Below are positions 25,579 to 38,068 of a stretch of DNA of 64,000 nt, in pieces (position 1 is the first letter of the stretch; each line of letters begins with the position of its first letter). The DNA is from Rotaria socialis (taxonomy: Eukaryota > Rotifera > Eurotatoria > Philodinida > Philodinidae). Under the pieces are notes generated by a model, which saw nothing but the letters and a program-made list of their open reading frames with translations, did not search any database and was not told the origin of the DNA. Location of the stretch: NCBI GenBank assembly GCA_905331475.1, contig CAJNYU010000512.1, positions 310,001 through 374,000 of the forward strand, in the 5' to 3' direction. The position numbers and the translations under genes were made by a program.

Positions 25579-28249
25579 TTAAAATAGTTCATTTGATAAT
25601 GGTTGTAAATCTTCAAATATATATGAAAACGAATCAGTTACTGTTCCATGTGGTAAAATAAAATCATCGATTTGAGCAGGTGATAATGGTTTGAGAATAT
25701 TTCTAGGATCATTAAAATCATCTGATAAACTTTCAAAATCCTCATCAATATCATCATCATTGAAAAAATATTGATAGTTTTTATTCATTATATATTTTTG
25801 TTGTTGTTGTTCATTATTTAGATTTTCAATCACTAGATTAATGACTGATTGATTTAAATAATATGATATTTTTTGTTCAATACGATAATAAAGATATTCT
25901 TCAATAAATAATTGTAATAAATGAAATGAACCAAGCGATGTACCATAATGTAATGTTAATTCGCGTAATATTAATGAACAATAGAAATTTGTTTTTAATA
26001 AAAACTGTCGAGCATTATAAATATATTCTTTTGTATTATTATATAATATTAAATGATCATCTAATAATGTATCGATAAATGTTGTCCAATTGTGTACGGT
26101 TAACATTGTTTGACATTGAAATAGATTTTTAAAACATTGTTCTATTTTAATAAATAAATTTAAATCACATTCGATTAACCAATTGATTTGTTCATGTAAA
26201 TCATTGAAGTTTATATGTGTTAAATCATTCGACATTGTGATTAAACGTGACGATTGCAAAAACATTGCGTGAACAGTTAAAGATAAATGATTCAAAGATG
26301 TATAACGTAACAGTATGGAACTAAATGCTTGAGTATATTGAATTAGTGTTAATTTTAATGGATCATATACATGTTCAATGGCATGTATTAACCAGTAGGA
26401 TATATTATTTGCTATTGTACGGATAGCCTCCTACGGTTGAGAAAAAAAGAAGTAGAACAATTTTTAACCAAAACGAAACTCAATCGTACAATTGTTGTTT
26501 GTGTTAGAGATGTAAGAACATTAGGAAAATAGCTATCTATTATTGTTTGATAAAATTTCGAATAGAATAAACGAATTTGTTCAAGAATAAATGGTATTGT
26601 ACATATGCGACTGAATTTCCAAGTGATCATTGGGTCTTTAACAAAAACAAAATGAAAAGTTTCAGTAGAACAATAATAACTTATGGGAATATCATGGTAT
26701 ATAACGAAAGATAGTTAGGAAACTTCACTCATATTTTCCATATTGCTTCAAAGTAATAGTTCAGAAAATTCTCATAAGGCATTCAATTGGTGCATAAGTC
26801 ACACATATTACACCGTTCTAGTACCGTTGATCTATGTTTAAGACTATGCAACTTGGCAAGAAAACTCAAATGTTATATTGGATACACATAAGACAGCTGA
26901 GATAAAAGATAATCTTCATTTATAATTTATTGTATCAAAGAACTCTCCTACATCAAATCGTCACTCTGTTGTAGAGATTATGTACATGAATGCAGAACGA
27001 AATAGTCAATGAACATTACTGGAACCCAGGCAGTTTTTCAGAAGAATCATTTTTTGTGAACTTTAAAAATCTTATCATTGTTCCTATGTAATGATATATC
27101 TATGATAAAAATGTATCTCTTCAATCTTTCCCATGGTATACTCGATATAATCAATGGAAGAATCGAATGCTCATTCATTGAGACAGTAAAAGTAAATAAT
27201 GAGTACCCAAGATTGTAACTCATCTGTCTAAGTGATTTTGTCTTATTCAATATTTTAAAAGAGATTATTGACAGTATGATTTAATGTACTTCCTAGTATA
27301 GTGATATCAAATTCCTAATTTACTTTCTCAATGAATGAAAATAGATACAATAGCTACCGGAAAATATCGAACTCTGAATTCTTTAGAAATTGAACTCATC
27401 AAAATTTTTCTTGTTGGCTTCGAAAAATGAAAGTAGAATACCATTGTTTGTTAGATCATTTGTTTGTGAAAAATGAATATTAGTAAGTGACCAGAATTGT
27501 TGAATTAATTTTTCTGTATGATCATATTCAAATTTTAGTAATGATTGATAAAGTTTTGTTGAATAATCATCGTGAGTTTTTTGAAAATCTTTTATGTCAT
27601 TTATTGTAATGTCTGATGGTAACTCATTTGATAGTAATAATGAATCTTTTGGAGATAAAAATTCATTCGATGAATTATTATTATTATTATTGCTATTATT
27701 CATCGATGTAGATATTGGCGAAAATATATGCTCATTGGGCGACATATTCAAATGAATTGATTGATTATCGAAATCTTGATGTGTATTTGATAGAAGTAAT
27801 AAATCACCATCAAAAGGAATTTGTTTTATTAATGGTGATGAAGATTTAACTTGTATACCATAATAATGATATTTTGAATTTCCTCTTTGATTTCAATGGA
27901 ACAAGAAGTAAAGATAAGAAAGATTATTTTTTTCTTTCTTTTTTAAATAATTACCGAGTGCCTAATCGACGTGTTTTTAAACCGAGAAAAACTGAATGAA
28001 TTAATTTCCCAAAACTAGCTGGATTCAGTGCCTCAACTTTAAGGCCAAGACAATGTTCAAGGTAGAAATTATATAAAATTGAACGACGTATTGAACTGCC
28101 TTCAGCTGGTTCAAAATTATCAACAAGCCATTGAACAGTAGTAGCTATTTACATTAAAATTTAATCTCTTAAAAAGATTTATATTTCTTTTTACACATAC
28201 GTGTCGCATGATCTTTACACCATCGTTCAATTAATTGATCACTCGACAT
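25579..28249 (-). CDS. RFX-family winged-helix transcription factor (5 exons)
   Basis: Minus-strand exons, in coding order: 28249-28201, 28144-27955, 27884-27442, 26635-26490, 26430-25579. All joins keep frame and give 559 aa. Seen: the RFX DNA-binding domain from about residue 17 to 92 (TVQWLVDNFEPAEGSSIRRS, PASFGKLIHSVFLGLKTRRL, GTRGNSKYHYYGI); then the conserved central and dimerisation region (LPSDITINDIKDFQ, LRYTSLNHL, RQFLLKTNFYCSLILREL, GSFHLLQLFIEEYLYY); and an acidic tail. RFX1/2/3-type proteins (DAF-19, dRFX) bind X-box promoters and drive ciliary genes; this order of conserved blocks fits that subgroup. Oddity: only 16 residues precede the DNA-binding domain, where RFX1-3 have a long activation region, so an upstream exon or a shorter isoform is possible. 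EPAC lies upstream on the same strand, about 650 bp away. Confidence 0.92.
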
Positions 28250-28895
28250 TGTTTCGATTGTCCTATAAGATTTGTTTCATTACAGTCAAGAATAAAAGCG
28301 CTTTAATTATACATTTATCGATAGAAGTTCGCGCAAGGTTTTCATATATCTATATGTACATGTATACATATTCAATGTCATTTCTATTCCATTTCCAGTC
28401 TATTCCAGATCAAACGTTAATATAATCATTTAATAACAAATAAACAAATCAGCGATGACAAGAAAGAAGAAAGAAGAAAGAACGAATAAAATGTAATCAT
28501 CATCATTATTATTTTTATTATGATAGAAAAGAAGAATAGTTTTGTTTATATAACAGTATGATCATTTGATATTAAAAAGAAAAGAAAATAAACTATAAGA
28601 TATCGAAATAGTGAATTTTCTTTTTTTTTTGTTTCATATCTCTTTCATCCATTTATGACATACTGTGCTGATCAAAAGAGATAAATCACCATTTGAACAA
28701 ATAAATACATGCAGAGATCAAAACTGACTGAAATATATTTCTTTTCTTCTTTTTTTAAAATATTACAATGACTTTTCTTTTCTTGATAAAATACAATATA
28801 AACACGCAAAAAGAACCTATTGTTACAAAAGTAAATATTATTCTCGAAATTTATAATAAAAATCACATAAATGGATTTATTTCCCTCATCAAAAG
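28250..28895. other. Spacer between EPAC 3' end and RFX start
   Basis: AT-rich, with several poly-T and poly-A tracts. It presumably holds the EPAC 3' untranslated region and the RFX promoter. I see no motif I would name. Confidence 0.5.
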
Positions 28896-31800
28896 CTATG
28901 TTTGTCGTGGTTCTAATTTATTCGATAATTGATTTAGGATACGTTGATTATCAATGACATTCAATTCGCTAGAAAAAAAAGTAGATAACAATTTTAATAC
29001 TAATATTGATTTAGCGAAATATTTTATACTAACAGAACATATTCTTGAATTTCTGAAAGATTTTTTGCACCTTGAGGTACTTGTAATTCTAAATTTATTC
29101 AACAAACAAAAAAAAATGCTGTAAGAGTCAATATCATAATTTTAATCATTTTCCGCCGATACTTAACGCGTGTATATTTCTAACTATGAGCTCTCACAAG
29201 GATTCTGGCAATCCAATATTACTGTCTGTTCTGATCGTGCTAACTTTTTTTAATGGAAAACTGTGGAAAATGAGGATACCTTTCTTAATTTGTTCAATAT
29301 TTGATATTTTTATAAAAATTTCCAGGAATAAAAACTAGTTTCGAATAGATTTTCTAAAATCTAAAGACTATCATATCTTGATTTTGGAAAACTTTACTAT
29401 CATGGCTCATGGATTACCACTTTATGAAAATGGTACACTACTGTTAAACGTTTTCTCATCAAGTTACTTTGTTTTTACTGAAAAATACACGATTATCTTC
29501 AGAAAAATTCTATAAACGAATAAGATAACTAGACACGAAATTATATCCGAACTGACAATCCTACAGTCATAGGTTTCGTGGGAGTAAAAAACTAGCATTT
29601 TATTAAAATTTTCGTATCAAGGGTCATTCCACCAGAAACCACCAGGTGTATTCGGTGACCAAACCAGAATCCATTCAAATTTATAGAGTTTGTAGAGAAT
29701 GTTTTGCTGATCATTTTTGGTAATAATCTTATCCGAAATAAAATCTATTTTCGCTAGCAAGTAGATCAAATACAAAAAAGTACACTTTTCCTTCTTTGCA
29801 GTAAATAAAAATGGCATTTTTCTCGAAAAACTGATGAAAATCTCACTTTCTCACTCAGATTTTAAAACCAACCACTCATTCAGAATCCTTGTGGAAAACT
29901 GGATCAGAATCCGTAAATAATTTTTGAAGAGTTTTCACGGACTGCCAGCTCACTTTGTAATACACTAGTGAGGAACAGTGTTTGAAAAAATCTGAGTGGA
30001 TCAGAACTAACCAGAATATGGCACTAGTAGTTCGATAGAGCAAAGCTTGCTCTACAAAATGGAGCAATNCATTCCACCAGAAACCACCAGGTGTATTCGG
30101 TGACCAAACCAGAATCCATTCAAATTTATAGAGTTTGTAGAGAATGCTCTTCTGATCAAAACCCTTTATGTCCTCTTTAAACACCACGAAAATTGAAGAA
30201 AAACTGAAAATCATCCCTCGTAACCCTTCATTATATTCGATCACAAGTTGTGTTCCCCAATTAAACCCCTTTGGATAATTTTCAAATCTTTTAAATGAGT
30301 AGTAATGCTAGTAGATGCAAGCTTTACGAACTTTGAAAGTTTGCTTCCATTCTCATGAAGTGAATCTAGAGTCTGATAAAGTCTCAAAAAATCAATCTCA
30401 TATTATTTGATCCGTATCTTTATGAAAATAAAATCGAACATTAAATATTTTAATACCAAAATACTCAACATAAATACCTCTACCAGTCGTGAACGTTTCA
30501 AAAAATTTGAAGGCACTTAATATAGAAAAGTAATCAGATTTGACTAATAAATTGTCATAGAAAACAGTTTTGGGCTTCCCACACCCTCAAATCGCAGTCG
30601 CCAAGAAAAGGAATTGCTCCATTTTGTAAAGCAAGTTTCGCTCTCTCGAACTACTAGTGCCAATATTCTGGTTAGTTCTGATCCACTCAGATTTTTTCAA
30701 ACACTGTTCCTCACTAGTGTATTACAATGTGCGCTGGCAGTCCGTGAAAACTCTTCAAAAATTATTTACGCATTCTGAATGAGTGGTTGGTTTTAAAATC
30801 TGAGTGAAAAAGTGAGATTTTCATCAGTTTTTCGAGAAAAATGCCATTTTTATTTACTGCAAAGAAGGAAAAGTGTACTTTTTTGTATTTGATCTACTTG
30901 TTAGCGAAAATAGATTTTATTTCGGATAAGATTATTACCAAAAATGATCAGCAAAACATTCTCTACAAACTCTGTAACTTTGAATGGATTCTGGCTTGGT
31001 CATCAAATACACCTGGCGGTTTCTGGCGGAATGACCCTTATATTGTATTATTACTTACGTAATGCTTGGCTACGACATATTTTCAAGGTACGCATTGTAT
31101 GTGACAACATTCTCTAAACAAGAGAAAGACAATTCATTTAAACAAATACCGAAGAAACAGATAAAAGAAAAAAATTTATACCATTTTTTCAAAATTGACT
31201 AAAGCTTCAATCAAATAAGTTTTATTGCCTTCATGAGTAAAAGTTAGATCTAGAGAATAATTAAGAATAAGTCAAAAATAAAACGTGTATGAATATATAG
31301 AGTAAACCTTTGAGTAAAAGTGGCATAAAAAGTATGGTTGGTGGTGTTAATTTTGTTAATGTTGAACGGTAAACTCGGTGATTGCGTGATGGATCCATTA
31401 AAGTTTCGAATTCCGAAAACATTCGTTTAATTTTACTTGGTAATCTCTATTCAAAAAGAGTATGATCGATTTCTCGAAACGTTAATTCATATAAATGACT
31501 TACTTCCCACGTCAGAGATAATCGACTAACAGCAATATTACTTAGACCCATCACAATAGCAAAGAAAGAATTAAGATTTCGATATTCTTTACAACTAATT
31601 CGAATAATAAGAAGAAAATATTTACTAATCTATCGAATTTCTTTCAACTTACTAAGATGCAAGTTTGATAAATTTTCTTAAAAGTTGTACACGTTTGCCC
31701 GGACTTGGTGTTAAACATATTTCTGTTACAATCCAATACTGAATTTCATTAAATCTTCTCATAAAAATATCTAAATTTGCTGTTAGTTTTCCAAATTTAT

Positions 31801-34800
31801 ATCGGCCGAATACTTGATAGAGAAGTTCATGCTATTAAAAGAAAAAACTTTTGAATTAGAGACAAAAAAAGATGCAGCTATTGTACTTGATTAATAGCCA
31901 TAAATAATTCATAATCTTGCATTGTAATAGCATATGCAAGTTCTTTTGAACCAAACATTTCTAATTTTTGCCATGTACCACGTTGCGGACCTTCTTGTTC
32001 AGGTAATGGTACCTAAATTCAAATCAATTTAATCATTATGCCAGCAGAGAAAAGAAAACAAATCTGAATTTTAGTACGTAAAATGTATTGAAAAAACTCC
32101 GAGATTTTTTTGGTTTTTGCCTTTTTCAATGATGAGAACATTAACTGTATATCTTTTTTTTCCAAGAAAAAAAGCAGTCTATTATTAGATAGACTATTTA
32201 TAGAATTTAATAATATTTCGAAGAGCTCTTCTTTCTTTCGGACACCATTGTTTTCAAATTTAATAAGTTATTCAATGGGTTTCTTTCTTAGGATTACTTC
32301 ATGAGTAAAAAGCATTGACTATTGTTGTTCATTTATAATTTAGACATTTTATGAATGTATTTTGATGCAATTTCTCATCAAAACTCTTTAGAACTTTAAG
32401 ATGATAAATATAAAATATATTTTCTTATGTGTAGCATTTTATAGATCACAAAACCTACCGAAAATATCCTATAGAATATATCCTAAAGTGATTTCATAAA
32501 TATGAGAACTTTTTATATATCTGTAGTTCTCAGATATGATTATTTTGAAGCTTATATTACTTACTTCAGGCATACCAAAAGTAGTAGGGGTGAAACTGTT
32601 TTACCCTAAAATAGGCCTCCGTAAATTTTCTTTTTATATCATCTGATAGAGAAAAAGAAGCTCTATCTTTCTATGCTATTTGATCATACTTCAACTAATA
32701 TCATAAATAGTAAATTATCTATAAAACCTATTCCGGCTAGTTATGTATATACTAATTGCACTAGTGAGTATTTTTTGAAGAACTCTTGATAGAAAGAAGA
32801 TAGAGAACTGCGGGTTTCACCATTGGAAAGAAGAGATGAAGAAGCATCCAATGATTTATTACAGAGTTTTATAATATGGTTTTCGCCAGGTTTTCAATTG
32901 ATTTTTTTTTACAGCAACCTATCTAGTAAATTATTTGCAATGTAAATTTTCAATTATCAAGTACAAATTCAGATCACTAATTGAAGATCTACAAAGCGTG
33001 AATGGCTCAAATAAATAACATGTGTTTTAGTCGAACGTCTAATACGATTTTCTAGCGAAATGTGTGAAAAAAATCACTATTCTGTGCTTTTTCGTTTTTT
33101 CATAGAATCAATTCTTTTTCCGACCGTTACAAAATCGAATGAAACAAACTTGAGAAGTCATATTAGAAAATTTTCGGATATATGATTCGATGCGCCTTCG
33201 CCTGTTCTTTCTATTGGGGAAAACCGACGTTCTCTATCTTGTTTTTATAAAAAGTTGTTCAAAAAATACTCATCAGTATTTATATAACAAGGACGTATGC
33301 AAACGAAACAGGTCTTGTCGAAAAATGATTACATTATATTAGTTGAAGTATGATCAAATAGCATAGAAAGATAGAGCTTCTTTTTCTCTATCATATGATA
33401 TAAAAAGAAAATTTATTGAGGCCTATTTTAGGGTAAAACAGTGTCACTCCCACTACGTTTTGTATACCCTAAGTAATTTGTGCGATTAGAATTGTTTAGT
33501 TCATAGTCTCTTCAGATTACCTATCATAAGTAATTTTTTTTTATCTGATATATTCATTTGATATCAAATCAAGAACCTTCTATTACTGATCTGTAGAAAA
33601 TAGTTAGTACATCAATTCGAAAAATATGTCTATATGTTTTAAAGATCATTAAAATATCTTTTTTTTTATGAACACAGGAGTCTATTCTCAGTAATTTATG
33701 TTTAACTCGGCGATTTACAAGGAAGCAAAGATGTCATTGACCTATTGAAAGTATTCTTTCGATGATAATGGACAGAGTACTTCAACAATTCGTGAGGGCA
33801 TTGTACTTAACTACGTCTTAACCGCTCAAAACAATATACACACATTTGCAATTAGTATAATAGCATCTTTGTTGAACTATTGTTTCGTTTATTTTCAAAT
33901 ACATGCCGATACTTATGGACATCAGAATAAAACTAATCTAGCTTTCTTCAGGACTAAATTTAGATGACCTAGTATCGTGAGAGAAAAAGTGCAAGTTATC
34001 TGTGACATATAAATGTCATGCTTATATAGCATCGTCAATATGTTAAAGAAATTACTGACATAATAAATCAGCAAAAATTCAAAGAGTCATTAAAAATTAC
34101 ACAAGAGACAATCGTGAAAGTTTATGATGCTGATGCAAATGTAAGCAACTATTGACGGTTGAAATAGTTATAACAATATTTTATTTTCGAAGCAAGACAA
34201 TTCATTTTCTTTTTTACTTTAATCTATTTAATGACGATTGATTTATGTATTTTAAATTACAGTGACCATGTTGGACATTTATATTCAAATATAGTACATG
34301 AAATTCAACTTAAAAACGAGTAAAATAAGCAATCAAATAATTTGTATCTTAACAGAAATATTTATGGAAACTATTCTCAACGGTCCGTGTAAAACATGAT
34401 AAATAAAGAACTTATAGATGCTAAATTTTGTTTTCAACTTAAACTATACTCAATTGAGAATATGAATTATATAATAGTATTTTCGTAGACAATGACGTAC
34501 ACAAATATGGATACTCCGACGACTTCATCTTTTTGTTTTCATTTTAGTTACATACCAAAGCATCCAAATGATCAGCAGGTGCCAAAAATAGACGGCCATT
34601 CAATGATAGACCATATGAAATACTTAAATCACTTTCTTTATAAAGAATTCTTTCTAGATTAGAAAATTTTTTAATAAAATTTTTGTATCATCAATCAAAT
34701 GAATAGACAAACCTCCTGTAGATCTAACTTCACACAGTTTTAAATCATTTGGTTGATCTGCACGTAAGCCTAATTTATCAGCTGCTAATCGAATAATTTT

Positions 34801-37800
34801 CGAAGCTGGTGTATCAATTCTCATTTTCATCGTTGTATATGTATGATCAGCACAATAAACTTTGAAAATAACTATTTTGTCAAAGATAAGAAAATAGTGA
34901 TTAGTTTTTGACTTGAATCTAGTCAAAAGAAGAATAAATAACCTTCATCTGATGGGCGTATCATTTTTGGTTTATCAATACTGTTGCGTTGTTTCCATGG
35001 TAATTTACTTTTGCGTGTTTCTTTTGGATCCCTGTAATTTATAACAAAATTTTTATTTTTAAAGCATAAGAAAACAACATCATTACGAGTCATTTTCCAT
35101 GATTGATTCAATTAATTTGATTTCTTCTTTCAATTGAGGATAAATTTTAACATCAATACGTATTAAATGATGTAATTCCTATTAAGAAGAAATGTTTGTC
35201 TGTATGATAAAGAGAAAAAAAAAAGAAATATTTACAGTTAGAAAAACATTTATTTTTGGGTCTTCAAAAAATGTTTCTTTTGATGCATCATGCCATTCAA
35301 GAATAAATCTTATGACTTTAACTTTTTCACGTAACGTTAAATCCATATTTTCACCAGCACGCTGTTGTGGTTTAGCTTTATATATTGCTAGTAATGTTGC
35401 GCACATTTGATTTGTTGGCATAAAAATAACATAAGTTGAAACAAAATCATCTAGATTTGTATCACCTTCTTCACAATTAACACAAATATATGTTTCAAGT
35501 AAATATTCAAGTATTTTTTCAGCTGTACCAGACATAATAGAATATCTTTATATTTTTAAAAAAGAAAGAAAAAATATTAATTATAATAGTTAAAAATATG
35601 TCTTTTCTACATACTTATAACAAACTTGATATGTACCATCAGCTGTTTTCACATTAATTGGAACTTTATCAAGTATAAGCACATCTTTACCGAATTCTTT
35701 TAATCGTATTGTATTTGCTTCAACATCACGAAGTATACGATTAAAATCATCTTTATCAACACGCAAAAAATGTGTATTATCTTCATTTAAAATAATTGTT
35801 GCTGTTCTATTTAAATGATAAAACGAAAGAAATGCATGAATACTAGATTTTTTTCAGCTGGAAGCATTACCTTGGTGAATTATTGACTAAACTCAGCTTA
35901 CCAAAATCATCACCTTCATGAAGTGTACCGACAACACCTTTACCATAAATAATACATTGAACTGAACCTTTTAGAATTATATACCATGATTTGCCTTCGT
36001 CTCCTTGACTAAATACTGTTTTAGAAAAGTAATTAAAAAAAGAAGAAGAAATTATTTGTTTGATAATCATACAAACTTCGCCTTTGAACGGATGAGCTTC
36101 AAATATTAATACACTAGCTAATTCGCGTTTTACAAGCGAGGATAGATGAGAGAGAGCTTTGATGTGTAATAATTCGTCATAGATTATTTCTAAATCGTCA
36201 ATTGTTCGTTCATGAGGTCTAAAAAAAAGATAAACTCATTCTATGACTATGAACATAGCATATCTATGCATTACGGTTTTCTTAATATCATTCTAAGCAT
36301 TGCATCGGGTCCAACTTGTGATAGAGTAAGGATAACATCATTTAATTGTTCTTCGCAATCACTTTCTTCTGCTGTACTGGGTCTCGTTAATGTTCCACTT
36401 TCATCGCCAGAAAAACGATAAAATAAATATTTATCTTTAAAATAATGTTCTTGTGATACTAATGCATCAATAAAATATTATGATTACGTTGTATTAAAAG
36501 AAAAGAAAAGTTTTATACCATGTGTTATGGCTGCTTCTTCTAATAAGGCTTGCCACATGCCAACCGCTTGGCTTCGGGAATGAACTACTAAAAATAAATA
36601 GCAGTAAATAATAATGATATATATATATATATAGTGTTAATTAAATTAACATGGGCTTTGGTGAATAAGCCAATCAACCATTTCAGAACCAACTAGACAA
36701 CTTCGATGCATTTTAAGATGGTATTTTCGATCACGAATCATTTGTTGAGCTTTACTAAGTATACATGATCTTAATACATAAGCGGCATGTTGAATTCGTA
36801 CTGAAGGAGCCTTAAAAAGAAATAATAAAAATTATAAATTTATATAGAAAATAATAATTTTACTGACGGGTATTATAGGCAAAGCTGGATTTCGAGCTAA
36901 ATAAACATGAAACAAATATGAATTTTGAAAGTTAATTAAATAGAATTCTAATACAAACTTGGATCATCTTTCATAAATTTCGAACTTGCAACTTGAGGAA
37001 GAAGTGATGGATCAAATTCAGAAGCACGTCGTTTTGGATCTAAATATTTCTTTTCTCTATTAGATATTTTTCTATTACAATTTTTCTTTTACCTAATGTA
37101 TTAGTTAATTTGCTGAGACTTGTAATTACACCATGCATATATTGTTTATTACGCTAAATATCATGTATATAGGTTAAATTCTTTCATTCACATTTGATTA
37201 AATTCTCTAGTATATACCTCCCATAATATTTTAAAATCTTTTTGTTCAACTCGTAAAAGCATTACTGCTGACGATGTGATGACTGTTGCATTGCGAGGTG
37301 CATCATATAAAATTGATTCGCCAAAAGCAGCACCTGCTTCTAACGTACAGATGAGTGTATGACCCTAATATGCGAATGGAAAAACGTTTCTATCCAGATA
37401 TGTTTCAATTAAAATATGCTAACCTTGCCATTTTCTGCTGGAACACATACATCAACACTGCCACTCAAAATCGCAAACCAATTCGCACCAAGATCACCCG
37501 TACGAAAAACTAATTACATGAAGAGAGAAAGAAAGAAGACCCTTTTCTTTTTTAATTACAAGAAAACAAAAGATTTTTCTTACGTGTGACACCTTTTTCT
37601 AAACTTTCAAAATAACTATAATAGCAAAGTTGTTGAATAAGCAATGGATGAAACTTTTCGAATGCTTTAACATCTTTTAATTTTGAAAATATGGCATCTA
37701 AATCATCACTAGTGCGATCGGTTGGCCTTTATAAAAAAAAATTTTTAAAATTAATAAATGCTTCAAACTATTTTCAAATAGATATTTTACCGTTTATCTA

Positions 37801-37876
37801 AACATTCCGTCCACTCAAGCGATACAACAGGTATTTGCAGTTTGTCAGCCAGTGGTGAACCACTTAATAATTTCAT
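28896..37876 (-). CDS. RAPGEF4: EPAC2/RAPGEF4-like cAMP-activated Rap guanine exchange factor (26 exons)
   Basis: Exons in coding order: 37876-37791, 37726-37584, 37509-37424, 37364-37218, 37153-37093, 37039-36959, 36896-36868, 36810-36651, 36587-36519, 36458-36275, 36218-36073, 36015-35871, 35806-35615, 35545-35236, 35178-35087, 35031-34943, 34871-34713, 34653-34556, 32012-31887, 31831-31653, 31594-31504, 31446-31308, 31249-31182, 31113-31059, 29088-29034, 28968-28896. All phases agree; 1020 aa (human RAPGEF4 is 1011). cAMP binding frees the exchange domain to load Rap1 with GTP. Order: cNMP-A (about 45-150; [14 protein letters not shown]), DEP (211-290; [10 protein letters not shown]), cNMP-B (350-500; [29 protein letters not shown]), REM (510-613; [14 protein letters not shown]), RA (675-760), CDC25 (775-end; [34 protein letters not shown]). 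The two cNMP domains indicate EPAC2 rather than EPAC1. Introns 18 and 24 hold foldback elements. Confidence 0.95.
29618..31037. mobile_element. Long foldback element in EPAC intron 24
   Basis: Left arm about 29618-30068 and right arm about 30612-31037 are inverted copies roughly 430 bp long with high identity. Termini read AAGGGTCATTC and its complement. The left-end segment starting CATTCCACCAGAAACCACC recurs at about 30070-30150, directly after a single ambiguous base (N at 30069), so the middle may be misassembled or hold a nested copy. Matching open frames in both arms (29617-29817 minus, 30841-31062 plus) only reflect the repeat. Confidence 0.85.
32560..33478. mobile_element. Long inverted-repeat element in EPAC intron 18
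   Basis: About 32560-32860 and 33180-33478 are inverted copies. The best core (32605-32701 against 33337-33440) includes ACTGTTTTACCCTAAAATAG and CTATGCTATTTGATCATACT. Termini read TTACTT...AAGTAA. Only about 300 bp separates the arms and no coding capacity is seen. This is probably a non-autonomous DNA element; no clear target duplication was found. Confidence 0.8.
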
Positions 37877-38036
37877 TTCGTATAGATCATTTCAAATTTT
37901 ATTTATACGCATATATGCACGCTGAAAATATTCGTTTCGAAAAATAGACAGCTTGAGATCAATTCATCTAAGTATAAGCGTTAAACATGCAAACCTGGTA
38001 TGAACATTTTTCTTAATTTCTTTTTTCTCCGTCCCT

Positions 38037-38068
<32 letters not shown>

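Noticed and set aside
29617-31062. Matching 66-73 aa open frames on opposite strands
   Set aside because: They are the same inverted-repeat arm translated twice; no domain or start context supports a protein.
34654-34712. Apparent frameshift in the EPAC RA domain
   Set aside because: The stop and frame change vanish if 34654-34712 is a 59-nt intron (GTTTGT donor, CTAATCTAG acceptor); the joined protein matches EPAC.
36016-36072. Extra in-frame segment between EPAC exons 11 and 12
   Set aside because: It is open in frame but is a 57-nt intron (GTATGA..ACAG); removing it restores the cNMP-B motif EVLFSQGDEG.
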